From contig CANPXB010000011.1 of the NCBI GenBank assembly GCA_947585595.1, forward strand, positions 1 to 45,874: 45,874 nucleotides of DNA, in the 5' to 3' direction. Position numbers and translations under genes: made by a program. The notes beneath the pieces were generated by a model. The model was given only the letters and a program-made list of their open reading frames with translations, was not told the origin of the DNA and did no database searches. Below are positions 8,707-17,155 of the stretch, piece by piece (the stretch's first letter is position 1; each line of letters begins with the position of its first letter). This DNA is from an uncultured Bacilli bacterium (GTDB lineage Bacteria > Bacillota_I > Bacilli_A > RF39 > UBA660).

Positions 8707-9915
8707 ATGAAAAAGTACTTATTATATCTTCTTATTTTATTACTTCCTATATCGATTAAAGCTCTTACATACCCCGAAATAAATTCTAAAAAAGCTATTA
8801 TTTATGATTTAACTACTAATGAAGTTATCTATGAAAAGAATAGTGAAGATGTAACTAGTATTGCTTCTTTAACTAAAATAATGACAACTATAACCGCAAT
8901 TGAAAATATTAAAGACTTAGAAGAGAAAGTAACAATTACTAAAGAAATGTTAAATCAAGTTAGATGGGATGCATCTATTGCTGGTTTAAAAGTCGGGGAT
9001 GTTGTTACTTATCGAGACTTGTTATATGCTTCTATCTTACCATCTGGTGCAGATGCTACTATTGCTCTAGCTGTTTCAACGAGTGGTTCAGTCAATAACT
9101 TTGTTAAAAAGATGAATGCTAAAGCAACTGAATTAGGACTTTCTAAAACTCATTATGTTAATGTAACTGGTTTAGATGCACCTACTCATCAAAGTAGTGC
9201 TAAAGATGTCTTAAATCTCTTATTATATTGTTTAAAAAATCCATTATTTAAAGAAATATATACTACTAAGCAATATACTTTATCTAATAATTTAGCTGTT
9301 TATTCTACTTTAAGATCATATAGTAGTAATGGCATTAATACTTCTAGAATCTTAGGTAGTAAAACTGGGTTTACTTTAGAAGCAGGTGTTTGTATTAGTG
9401 CTTTATTTAATTCCGATAATCATGATTACTTAATGGTTTTATTAAATGCCGAAAGAATTGATAATAAATCATATAATATTATTGATGCTCTTGATTTAAT
9501 TAAATTTATTGATGAAAACTATAATAATATTACTTTAATTAAAAAAGATGAAGTAGTTAAAACTATTAAAGTTAAATATGGTGACTCTAAAACTTATAAT
9601 CTTAAAGCTTTAGAAGATGTTACTTTATTTTTACCTAGTGATTATAATAAAGAATTATTAAAAATTGAATATGATGGTTTAGATACTATTTCTTATAAAA
9701 CTAAAGAGAAATCTTTAATTGGTACTATTAAATACTATTATGATAATAATTTATTAAAAGAAGATAAAATCTATTTAAATGAACAAATCAAGTTTAATCT
9801 TTTGACATTTATTAAAGATAATATTATAAGTATCGTGACAATCTTTATCATAGTGATTATAATATTAATTGTATATATGAAGATATGTACAAAGAAAAAA
9901 TTAGAAAGGTCCTGA
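8707..9915 (+). CDS. D-alanyl-D-alanine carboxypeptidase (PBP5/DacF type)
   Basis: 402 residues from ATG 8707; the longer frame starts at TTG and would remove the signal-peptide arrangement. The enzyme trims the terminal D-Ala from peptidoglycan stem peptides outside the membrane. Residues 1-20 are a signal peptide. The active-site motifs are S54-LT-K57, S113-G-A115 (the second motif, more often SxN) and K219-T-G221. A C-terminal region of ~100 residues is followed by a membrane helix (~375-395), unlike the usual amphipathic anchor. A paralogue lies at 15899. The stop is TGA, showing that TGA is not read as Trp. The copZ-like gene follows after 4 bases. Confidence 0.88.
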   Translation: MKKYLLYLLILLLPISIKALTYPEINSKKAIIYDLTTNEVIYEKNSEDVTSIASLTKIMTTITAIENIKDLEEKVTITKEMLNQVRWDASIAGLKVGDVVTYRDLLYASILPSGADATIALAVSTSGSVNNFVKKMNAKATELGLSKTHYVNVTGLDAPTHQSSAKDVLNLLLYCLKNPLFKEIYTTKQYTLSNNLAVYSTLRSYSSNGINTSRILGSKTGFTLEAGVCISALFNSDNHDYLMVLLNAERIDNKSYNIIDALDLIKFIDENYNNITLIKKDEVVKTIKVKYGDSKTYNLKALEDVTLFLPSDYNKELLKIEYDGLDTISYKTKEKSLIGTIKYYYDNNLLKEDKIYLNEQIKFNLLTFIKDNIISIVTIFIIVIIILIVYMKICTKKKLERS

Positions 9916-9919
9916 TTAT

Positions 9920-10138
9920 ATGTTTAGTAAAAAAGTAAAAAAGGTAATTAATATTGAAGGAATGCATTGTGATCATTGTGTTAAAAAAGTAACTGAAGCT
10001 TTAGAAAATATTGAAGGTGTATCTAAAGTAAAAGTAAATCTTGCTAAAAAAGAAGCTATAATTACTTCTGAAAAAGAAATAGATGATCAAGTAATTAATG
10101 CTAAAATAGATGAATTAGGTTTTAAAGTAGTAAGTTAA
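9920..10138 (+). CDS. copZ: heavy-metal-associated chaperone, CopZ-like
   Basis: 72 residues, the full HMA (ferredoxin-like) fold. The metal-binding motif GMHCDHC (MxCxxC) at residues ~14-20 binds Cu(I) in CopZ and metal-ATPase domains. The usual GVSKVKVNLAKKEA strand follows. It starts 4 bases after the carboxypeptidase stop, with AAAGG inside the end of that gene, so it is probably co-transcribed. No copper ATPase is present in the window, so the metal is inferred from the motif only. Confidence 0.85.
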   Translation: MFSKKVKKVINIEGMHCDHCVKKVTEALENIEGVSKVKVNLAKKEAIITSEKEIDDQVINAKIDELGFKVVS

Positions 10139-10168
10139 TTATAATAGGAAGAGAAGGAATGTGATAAT

Positions 10169-10906
10169 ATGGAAAATAATGAAAACAATATGAATCAAAG
10201 TAAAAAAAGAGGTTCTAGTATTGGCTTAATAATATGTCTTATAATTATTGTCGGTTTATGTTGTTATATAGCTTATGATAAAGGTTTATTTGGTTTATCT
10301 AATAAAGAAGTTCAAGTTGTAGATAATAAAGAAAATAAAGAAGATAAAAAAGAGGAAGAAACACCAGTTAAAGAAGAAACTCCTACAACAAATTTAACCC
10401 TACCATTTGATCCTAGTAAATGTAGTAATTGTGATAGTAATTATGACTATACTATCAATGCCGGTGGACAGCTTGCTTATACAGAACTTAGTGCAGATGG
10501 TAAAAGTATTATGATTTATTTAGAAGCAGAACAAATCAAAAATGCTGGTGATACCACAATCACCGTTAAAACAACTGAACAAAAAGTAACATTTAATAAA
10601 AAAGTAATAGATGTTATTTATACTGGTTATGGTCTAGATATAAGCTATGATACTTTATTATATTTAATGGAAGATGGTACTGTTGAATATACCCCAATAT
10701 TATATGCTGCCTCTAAAAATGATATAAAATCTTATGGTCAAGTAGGTAGTTTAACTAATATTGTTAAATTCTATACTAATATTGAAGCTAGTAGTAAAAG
10801 TGGTGTAGGTGGTTACAAAACAACTTTTGCTCAAAGTAGTGATGGAACAATCTACGATATCATGTCTATGTTAGCTGAAACATCTAATTATCCATATAGT
10901 GGTTAA
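10169..10906 (+). CDS. single-pass membrane protein of unknown function
   Basis: 245 residues; AAGGAA precedes the ATG. A short polar N-terminus with Lys/Arg is followed by a membrane helix (~18-38), then an acidic Glu/Lys/Pro-rich linker (~48-78) and a folded extracellular region of ~165 residues. That region contains a CSNC pair (~86-89) and a Gly/Ser-rich C-terminal part. No family recognised. It follows the copZ-like gene by 30 bases and is closed by a terminator, so it may end the transcription unit that began at 8707. Confidence 0.7.
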   Translation: MENNENNMNQSKKRGSSIGLIICLIIIVGLCCYIAYDKGLFGLSNKEVQVVDNKENKEDKKEEETPVKEETPTTNLTLPFDPSKCSNCDSNYDYTINAGGQLAYTELSADGKSIMIYLEAEQIKNAGDTTITVKTTEQKVTFNKKVIDVIYTGYGLDISYDTLLYLMEDGTVEYTPILYAASKNDIKSYGQVGSLTNIVKFYTNIEASSKSGVGGYKTTFAQSSDGTIYDIMSMLAETSNYPYSG

Positions 10907-10913
10907 ATAATAT

Positions 10914-10937
10914 AAGTAAGGTTAATCCTTACTTTTT
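10914..10937 (+). terminator. intrinsic terminator before uppP
   Basis: AAGTAAGG (10914-10921), loop TTAAT, CCTTACTT (10927-10934), T-tract to 10937. Confidence 0.85.
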
Positions 10938-10961
10938 ATTTATAATAATTTTTATTTATTA

Positions 10962-10970
10962 TGATATAAT
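10962..10970 (+). promoter_or_regulatory. extended -10 promoter for uppP
   Basis: TGATATAAT, extended -10 form, 18 bases before the ATG, with no clear -35. Confidence 0.6.
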
Positions 10971-10987
10971 TAACTAGGTGATAATAA

Positions 10988-11812
10988 ATGATTGAAATCT
11001 TAAAAGCTATTTTATTTGGTTTAGTTGAAGGTATAACAGAATGGTTACCTATCTCTTCAACAGGTCATATGATTTTATTAAATGAATTTATTAATTTAAA
11101 TGTTTCTGATGAATTCTATAAGTTATTTGAAGTAGTTATTCAACTAGGTGCTATCTTAGCTGTTGTAATCATGTATTTTAAAGTAATATGTCCCTTTGGT
11201 TTTGGTAAAAGTAAAAAAGGAAGAAAAAATACTTGGAACCTATGGGGTAAAATATTAGTTGCTTGTATTCCTGCTGCTATTATTGGTTTATTATTTGATG
11301 ATTGGTTAGATGAACATTTATATAATAGTGTTGTTGTTTCTTTAATGTTAATTATTTATGGCCTTGCCTTTATTATTATTGAAAGTAAAGGTTTAGGTAC
11401 TGGTAAAACTAAAGAGTTAAATGATATTACTTATAAGCAAGCCTTAGGTATTGGTGGTTTTCAATTACTATCATTAATTCCTGGTACTTCTCGTAGTGGA
11501 GCAACTATAATAGGTGGTTTAATATTAGGTTTAAAACGTAGTGTAGCTGCTGAATTTACTTTCTTCTTAGCTATCCCAGTTATGGCTGGAGCATCTATGC
11601 TAAAACTCGTTAAATACATCTTAGAAGTTGGTTTTACTTTTACTACTAGTGAATTACTTATCTTAGGAGTAGGTTGCTTAATCGCTTTTATTGTCAGTAT
11701 TTTAATTATTAAATTCTTAATTAATTATATTCGTAAACATGACTTTAAAGTCTTTGGTTGGTATCGTATCGCCTTAGGTATCTTAGTATTATTATATTTT
11801 ATCTTGAAGTAG
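10988..11812 (+). CDS. uppP: undecaprenyl-diphosphatase (BacA/UppP family)
   Basis: 274 residues, normal for the family. The integral membrane enzyme turns undecaprenyl diphosphate into the monophosphate so that the lipid carrier can be reused for peptidoglycan synthesis; overproduction gives bacitracin resistance in known cases. The two signature regions are present: residues 14-27 (EGITEWLPISSTGH) and 165-171 (PGTSRSG). Several hydrophobic helices span the whole length. It has its own promoter and terminator, so it is probably transcribed alone, yet its substrate links it to MraY and MurG in this window. Confidence 0.95.
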   Translation: MIEILKAILFGLVEGITEWLPISSTGHMILLNEFINLNVSDEFYKLFEVVIQLGAILAVVIMYFKVICPFGFGKSKKGRKNTWNLWGKILVACIPAAIIGLLFDDWLDEHLYNSVVVSLMLIIYGLAFIIIESKGLGTGKTKELNDITYKQALGIGGFQLLSLIPGTSRSGATIIGGLILGLKRSVAAEFTFFLAIPVMAGASMLKLVKYILEVGFTFTTSELLILGVGCLIAFIVSILIIKFLINYIRKHDFKVFGWYRIALGILVLLYFILK

Positions 11813-11829
11813 AGTAATCTACTTCTTTT
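11806..11829 (+). terminator. intrinsic terminator overlapping the uppP stop codon
   Basis: GAAGTAGA (11806-11813), loop GTAA, TCTACTTC (11818-11825), then TTTT. The 5' arm covers the TAG stop. Confidence 0.85.
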
Positions 11830-11830
11830 A

Positions 11831-11839
11831 TGTTATAAT
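11831..11839 (+). promoter_or_regulatory. extended -10 promoter for the RNA methyltransferase gene
   Basis: TGTTATAAT, extended -10 element, 20 bases before the ATG and directly after the uppP terminator. Confidence 0.55.
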
Positions 11840-11859
11840 TTATTAGTAAGAGGTGACTT

Positions 11860-12768
11860 ATGATTCCTGAATTCTTAAACAAATTATTAAATACTTATTA
11901 TCGTGCAGATATCGTATCTGAAATTATTAATGGTTATCAAAAACGAATCGTTACCTTAAGAGTTAACACTATCAAATCTAATCTTGAAGAAGTTATAAGT
12001 ATTTTAAAAGAAAATAATATTACTTATGAAACAGTTGATTGGTATTCTAATGCTTTAATTATAACTAATCCTAATGAAGATACTTTAAGAAACTTATCTC
12101 TTTATCAAGAAGGTAAGATCTATTTACAAAGTTTATCTTCAATGTTACCACCTTTATTTTTAGACGTAGAAGAAAAAGATCTTATCTTAGATATGGCCGC
12201 TGCTCCTGGAGGTAAAACAACTGAATTAGCAGCTTTAACTAATAATAAAGCCATGATTACGGCTATTGAAAAGAATAAGATAAGATCAGAAAAACTAAAA
12301 TATAATTTAGCATTACAAGGTACGAAAAAAGTCTCTGTCTTAAATCTTGATGCTAGTAATCTTGATTCATACTTTATGTTTGACAAAATTCTTTTAGATG
12401 CTCCATGTAGTGGTAGTGGTACTTTAATTAAAGACGAAATAAATCCTAAGTATTTTAATGAAGACTTAGTAAATCATTCTTCTATTATGCAAAAAAAATT
12501 ATTAGAAGAAGCAATCAAACATTTAAAAGTAAATGGTACATTAATCTATTCTACTTGTAGTATTTTAAAAAGTGAAAATGAAGAAGTAATTAATTATATC
12601 TTAAATAAATATCCTAATATCAAATTAGTTAAATTAAATCTAACTGGTATATCTAGTATTCCTTTATTACCATCAACTATCAATGAAGTGCTAACTATCA
12701 TGCCTACTAAGTATTATGAAGGTTTCTTCATTGCTAAACTAACTAAAATAGATTCTAGTCATAACTAG
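11860..12768 (+). CDS. RsmB/NOP-family RNA cytosine-C5 methyltransferase
   Basis: 302 residues. The family methylates C5 of cytosine in rRNA or tRNA with S-adenosylmethionine. Present are the N-terminal segment with LRVNTIK (~36-42), the SAM-binding motif LDMAAAPGGKT (~109-119), the first conserved Cys in DAPCSGSG (C183) and the second in STCS (C233), both needed for catalysis in RsmB and RsmF. It lacks the NusB-like N-terminal domain of RsmB and the C-terminal PUA-like region of long RsmF proteins, so the RNA target is uncertain. AGAGGTG precedes the ATG. Confidence 0.88.
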   Translation: MIPEFLNKLLNTYYRADIVSEIINGYQKRIVTLRVNTIKSNLEEVISILKENNITYETVDWYSNALIITNPNEDTLRNLSLYQEGKIYLQSLSSMLPPLFLDVEEKDLILDMAAAPGGKTTELAALTNNKAMITAIEKNKIRSEKLKYNLALQGTKKVSVLNLDASNLDSYFMFDKILLDAPCSGSGTLIKDEINPKYFNEDLVNHSSIMQKKLLEEAIKHLKVNGTLIYSTCSILKSENEEVINYILNKYPNIKLVKLNLTGISSIPLLPSTINEVLTIMPTKYYEGFFIAKLTKIDSSHN

Positions 12769-12778
12769 AATTTTTTTT
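12752..12778 (+). terminator. intrinsic terminator after the RNA methyltransferase gene
   Basis: ATTCTAG (12752-12758) pairs with CTAGAAT (12765-12771), then eight T residues. The stop codon lies in the 3' arm. Confidence 0.8.
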
Positions 12779-12780
12779 AA

Positions 12781-12807
12781 TAAAAAAAAGAATCTAAAAC
12801 GATTCTT
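12781..12807 (-). terminator. intrinsic terminator after mraY
   Basis: On the minus strand AAGAATC and GATTCTT (12801-12807 and 12788-12794 on the plus strand) form the stem, followed by a U-tract from the A-run at 12782-12789. It faces the terminator of the convergent gene. Confidence 0.8.
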
Positions 12808-13800
12808 CTATAACCAAACACCATATGTAATAGCAGCCATAGCCAGTAACAAACCAACTACATAGAATACTTTAACAATATCACTTTCTGCCCATCCTAA
12901 TTGTTCAAAATGATGATGTAATGGTGCCATTCTAAATATTCTCTTTTTAAAATAAATAATTGATATCATTTGAATTAATGATGATAATGTCTCTATTACA
13001 AAAACCCCACCAACTAATGCTAATGAAAGTTCATGCTTAGTTAATATAGCTGTCGCTGCTAAAGCCCCACCAAGTGCTAAAGATCCAGTATCACCCATAA
13101 ATATTTTAGCTGGATGAGAATTAAAGAATAAGAAACCTAATAAAGTACCAACTAAGACAAAACAGAATATTGCAACTTCTTGATTTCCTATCATCCATTT
13201 AGCATTCATCGCCAGCATTCCATAAGCTACAAAAGCAATAGCTGATAATCCAGTGGCTAGACCATCTAAACCATCAGTAATATTAACGGCATTAGATGTC
13301 CCAACTAATAAGAATAAAATAAATAAACCATAAAACCATCTTAAATCAATATCAAGTCCTAATGCTGATATCTCTAAAGTAGGAGAACCACCATTAGTTA
13401 TATAAATATAGAAAAATACTAAAGCAATTGCTGTTTGACATAATAATTTAAATAAAATACTTAATCCTTCATTATTATGACGTTTAAGTTTAACAAAATC
13501 ATCAGCAAAACCTAAAAGTCCATAACTAGCAAATACTATTAATATAATTTGTAAGTTATAAGATAATTCAATACTACCTTTAAATTTTAAAAGTAATAAT
13601 GTAACTATCGTTGGTATTATAAATATTATTCCTCCTAAAGTAGGAGTACCATTCTTTTTTAAATGTCTTTCACCAACAGTCATACTAACATTCTGACCAA
13701 TTTTTAATCTTTTTAATATAGGTATTAATACAAGCCCAGCAATAATTGAAAGAATAAATCCTAGCATCATAGCCATAGCTGCCTTAGCTAAAACGAGCAT
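12808..13800 (-). CDS. mraY: phospho-N-acetylmuramoyl-pentapeptide-transferase
   Basis: 330 residues from the ATG at 13800 (minus strand), preceded by AGAGGTG; a longer frame would translate that ribosome binding site. MraY transfers phospho-MurNAc-pentapeptide from UDP to undecaprenyl phosphate, giving lipid I at the inner membrane face. About ten membrane helices are visible. Family motifs: ADDFVK near residue 100, NITDGLDGLATG, FMGDTGSLALGG and HHHFEQLGW near the C-terminus; the conserved Asp and His residues are all present. It lies downstream of the PBP gene, without the murE, murF and murD neighbours usual in dcw clusters. Confidence 0.96.
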   Translation of the reverse strand: MLVLAKAAMAMMLGFILSIIAGLVLIPILKRLKIGQNVSMTVGERHLKKNGTPTLGGIIFIIPTIVTLLLLKFKGSIELSYNLQIILIVFASYGLLGFADDFVKLKRHNNEGLSILFKLLCQTAIALVFFYIYITNGGSPTLEISALGLDIDLRWFYGLFILFLLVGTSNAVNITDGLDGLATGLSAIAFVAYGMLAMNAKWMIGNQEVAIFCFVLVGTLLGFLFFNSHPAKIFMGDTGSLALGGALAATAILTKHELSLALVGGVFVIETLSSLIQMISIIYFKKRIFRMAPLHHHFEQLGWAESDIVKVFYVVGLLLAMAAITYGVWL

Positions 13801-13823
13801 AAAAACACCTCTTTCTATCAAAA

Positions 13824-13829
13824 ATTATA
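13824..13829 (-). promoter_or_regulatory. possible -10 element for mraY
   Basis: TATAAT on the minus strand, 24 bases before the mraY start. The -35 is weak, so mraY may also be read through from the PBP gene. Confidence 0.35.
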
Positions 13830-13886
13830 CTACAATTCATATAATTTAAGTTAATATATATCCAAAATTGACATATTAATAGACAA

Positions 13887-15791
13887 TTAACCTAACATTA
13901 TTTTTATTGTTCCATTTTCTTTAATATATATGTCAGGTTCTGGATCTTGATATATTATTTTATTTCCATTACCATTATATTCTACTTTAAATCCTTTAAG
14001 TAATGAAGAAGCTTCTTTTTTAGTTAAATTTAAAACATTAGGTGCTTTTACATATTTAGTATCTAACCATGTATATTCTCTAGGTATAACTTCACTAGCT
14101 GGTTTTATCTTTTTAATACTTATGATATTTTCCATTATTCCTTTAGCAATAGGTGCTGATACTGTTCCTCCATATTGGGTTATTCCTTTGGGATTATCAA
14201 TCGCTACATATACGACATATTCTGGTTTATCAGCTGGAAAAAATCCCATAAAAGAAACGATATAATTTCCTGTCATATAAGTTCCATTATTAACTTTCTG
14301 AGCAGTCCCTGTTTTACCACCAACTCTATAATTTTCAATATAAGCATTTTTACCAGTCCCATTAGCTACAACACTTTCTAAAGTATATCTCACCAACTTT
14401 GATGTCTCACTACTTATAACTTGTCTTACTTTAGTTGTTTTATTTTCTAAAATAATATCTTTAGTCTCTGGTTCAGTAATGTATTTAACAACATATGGTT
14501 TATTTAAAATCCCACCATTTATTGCTGCAGATACTCCCGTAACTTGTTGAATAGGGGTAACACTTATTCCTTGTCCAAAAGAAATAGTTGCTTGTTCAAC
14601 TGGCCCAATATCTTTTAGTTTAAACATAATACCTTTACTTTCTCCATTTAAATCAATTCCTGTTTTATCCATAAAACCAAATTTTTTAACATAATTATAT
14701 AATCTTTCTGTTCCAAGCCTCTGACCCATTACCACAAATCCTGGATTACATGAATTTTCGACTACTTGTAAGAAAGTCTCGGCTCCATGTCCACCTGCTT
14801 TCCAACATTTGATTCGGGCATTTTCAACATTTATCCCACCACCATCAAAGTAGGTATCAGTAAATAAATTAACCGTTTTTTCTTCTAAAGATGCTGCGAG
14901 TGTTAATATTTTAAAAGTTGATCCTGGCTCATAATTCTTCCAAATCGGTAAATTACGATTAATGGTCTCTAAATCATAATCTTGATAATTATTAGAATCA
15001 AATGTTGGTCTTGAACCCATTGCTAAGATTTCTCCCGTATTCGGATCCATAACAATTGCTAAAGCTGATTCCGGATTATATTTACTAGTTGCATTTTCTA
15101 ATTCCTTTTCTAACGCCAACTGGATATCTATATCAATTGTTAAAGTAATATCCATTCCATTCTGCGCCTGTTCATATATCTCTAAATTATTTAAGCGATT
15201 ACCTTTACCATCTGAAGTATACTTAATTGAACCATCTTTACCTGTTAAATATTCATCATACTTTAACTCTAAACCTGATAATCCTTGATTATCTATTCCT
15301 ACATAACCTAATACATGTGCTAAAACCTCATTATATGGATAATACCTTTTAGCTTCTTTCATTAAATATAAACCATCTATATTAAGATTATTTATTTTAT
15401 CCGCTATTTCACTATCTAATTGTCTTCCTTCCGGATTTATTTTCTCTAATGAAGTTCTTTTATTTAAATGTTTTAATATATCATCATAATTAGCATTAAG
15501 TATTTCACTTAATTTCTTAGCTGTTTTTTCTTTATCTTTAATTTGATTAGGTACAACATATAAAGTAGTCGTGGTAATATTAGTTGCTAATACTTTTCCA
15601 TTACGATCTAATATATTTCCACGATCAGCAGTAATTGGTAAATTACGATGCCATAAGGAATTAGCTAAATTATTTAATTTATTATAACTAAATACTTGAA
15701 TCCAAAATATTCTTATTAAAATAATTAATAAAATAAAAGCTATACTAAATAAGATAATCTTTATTCTTAATTGTTTATCTTTAATAAACAT
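13887..15791 (-). CDS. class B penicillin-binding protein (FtsI/PBP2B type) with a PASTA domain
   Basis: 634 residues. This is a septal peptidoglycan transpeptidase that cross-links stem peptides, normally as partner of an FtsW-type glycosyltransferase. Order: short cytoplasmic tail, membrane helix (~12-34), PBP dimerisation domain (~50-200, with RGNILDRNG), transpeptidase domain with S291-TF-K294, S347-C-N349 and K493-T-G495, and one C-terminal PASTA domain (~571-634). The start is supported by AGGGGTG upstream. The gene is divergent from the carboxypeptidase at 15899 and is followed by mraY, as in dcw clusters. FtsI versus SpoVD naming cannot be settled from the sequence. Confidence 0.93.
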   Translation of the reverse strand: MFIKDKQLRIKIILFSIAFILLIILIRIFWIQVFSYNKLNNLANSLWHRNLPITADRGNILDRNGKVLATNITTTTLYVVPNQIKDKEKTAKKLSEILNANYDDILKHLNKRTSLEKINPEGRQLDSEIADKINNLNIDGLYLMKEAKRYYPYNEVLAHVLGYVGIDNQGLSGLELKYDEYLTGKDGSIKYTSDGKGNRLNNLEIYEQAQNGMDITLTIDIDIQLALEKELENATSKYNPESALAIVMDPNTGEILAMGSRPTFDSNNYQDYDLETINRNLPIWKNYEPGSTFKILTLAASLEEKTVNLFTDTYFDGGGINVENARIKCWKAGGHGAETFLQVVENSCNPGFVVMGQRLGTERLYNYVKKFGFMDKTGIDLNGESKGIMFKLKDIGPVEQATISFGQGISVTPIQQVTGVSAAINGGILNKPYVVKYITEPETKDIILENKTTKVRQVISSETSKLVRYTLESVVANGTGKNAYIENYRVGGKTGTAQKVNNGTYMTGNYIVSFMGFFPADKPEYVVYVAIDNPKGITQYGGTVSAPIAKGIMENIISIKKIKPASEVIPREYTWLDTKYVKAPNVLNLTKKEASSLLKGFKVEYNGNGNKIIYQDPEPDIYIKENGTIKIMLG

Positions 15792-15843
15792 CTAATCACC
15801 CCTAAATAATATGATAAAAATTATCTTTTAAATACCTATAACA

Positions 15844-15872
15844 TTGAATAAACTATTATTATTTGTTAAAAT
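15844..15872 (+). promoter_or_regulatory. sigma-A promoter for the second D,D-carboxypeptidase gene
   Basis: TTGAAT (15844-15849), spacer 17, TAAAAT (15867-15872). Confidence 0.65.
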
Positions 15873-15898
15873 GTTTAAAGTAGCAAGGAAGTGATTAA

Positions 15899-17098
15899 AT
15901 GAAGAAATTAATTTATTTTTTTGTTCTTTTCTTTATTCTTTTAATTCCTTGTAAAGCTAAAGAGCTACCAGTTGATGTTACTGCTGATGGCGTTGTCTTA
16001 ATGAATGCTGATACTAAACAGATTATCTATGAAAAGAATCCTGATAAAAAGGAAATACTCGCTAGTTTAACTAAACTGATGACTGCTTATACAGCCATGA
16101 ATCGTATTAAGAATTTAGATCAAAAAATAACTATTAAACAAGCTGATATCTATAATTTATGGGGTTATACTATATGTGGTTTAGAAGTAGGGGATAAAGT
16201 AACATATCGTGATTTATTATATGGTGCTTTATTAAAGTCTGGTGCCGATGCCGCTTTAGCTTTAGCTAATCATATTGGTGGTAATGAAGAAAACTTTGTT
16301 AAATTAATGAATGAAGAAGCTCAAAAACTTGGGATGATTAATTCAACATTTACTGATTCCTATGGTGGTGATGAAGGTAATATCTCTACTGCTCGTGAAA
16401 TGGCCTTATTTTTAAAAGAAGCTTTATCTAATAAAGATTTTAAAAAGATTTTTAGTACTAGAACTTATAGGATGACAAATGGTATTGAAGTCATTAATTA
16501 TACTGGTGCTATTGAAACCTTCCATGGCTTAGATTCTAATTTACTTACTGGTAATAAATCTGGTTTTACTTTACCAGCTGGTTTACTACTAGCATCAACA
16601 GCTAAAATAAATGGTATTGAATATATCTTAATCGTTTGTAAATCTGAGGTTAATTCCTATTATAGTACAGCCATCTTAGAAACTCATAAAATCTATGATT
16701 ATGTTAGTACCCAAAAATTTATTGAAAAGACCATTGTTCCTAAAGGATCTTTACTTAAAACTATTTCCGTAACTGGTGGTACAACAAGTGAATATGCCGT
16801 TATTGCTAATGAAGATATTATTGCTACTATCTTAGAATCAGACGAAGATAAAATAACTTATGACTATAATTTAGTTGATACTATAACAACAGATAATAAA
16901 GTAGGGGATAATCTTGGTTATGTAGATATCCTAGTCGATGGTAATATTATCTATACTTATAATATCTATTTAACTGATAATATCTTCTATGAGCACGAAT
17001 CTCATTTTATCATTCTTATCATTACTGGTCTTGCTTTAGTTATACTTATCTTATTTAGTGTTAATATTATTAATAAACCTAAATCATCTAAAAAGTAA
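15899..17098 (+). CDS. D-alanyl-D-alanine carboxypeptidase (PBP5/DacF type), second copy
   Basis: 399 residues; AAGGAAGTG precedes the ATG. Signal peptide at residues 1-20, ending near CKA. Motifs: S56-LT-K59, S114-G-A116 and K220-S-G222. The third motif is KSG where the paralogue at 8707 has KTG; both variants occur in serine peptidases of this type. A long C-terminal domain (~270-360) is followed by a membrane helix (~367-388) and a short basic tail. It shares the layout and many residues of the 8707 paralogue. It is divergent from the PBP gene and upstream of ftsW, a cell-division context. Confidence 0.87.
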   Translation: MKKLIYFFVLFFILLIPCKAKELPVDVTADGVVLMNADTKQIIYEKNPDKKEILASLTKLMTAYTAMNRIKNLDQKITIKQADIYNLWGYTICGLEVGDKVTYRDLLYGALLKSGADAALALANHIGGNEENFVKLMNEEAQKLGMINSTFTDSYGGDEGNISTAREMALFLKEALSNKDFKKIFSTRTYRMTNGIEVINYTGAIETFHGLDSNLLTGNKSGFTLPAGLLLASTAKINGIEYILIVCKSEVNSYYSTAILETHKIYDYVSTQKFIEKTIVPKGSLLKTISVTGGTTSEYAVIANEDIIATILESDEDKITYDYNLVDTITTDNKVGDNLGYVDILVDGNIIYTYNIYLTDNIFYEHESHFIILIITGLALVILILFSVNIINKPKSSKK

Positions 17099-17122
17099 TA
17101 TTGTAAAAATATTATTTTTTTT
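17096..17122 (+). terminator. weak AT-only terminator between the carboxypeptidase and ftsW
   Basis: TAATATT (17096-17102) pairs with AATATTA (17108-17114), followed by eight T residues. All pairs are A-T, so read-through into ftsW is likely. Confidence 0.5.
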
Positions 17123-17155
17123 CTTTTATATTAATATTATTTAATAGGTGATTTA

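Noticed and set aside
9043-9051. Lost second active-site motif (SGA in place of SxN) as a sign of dead carboxypeptidases
   Set aside because: The same SGADA form occurs in both copies and, to my knowledge, in many Firmicutes carboxypeptidases, so it is a lineage variant.
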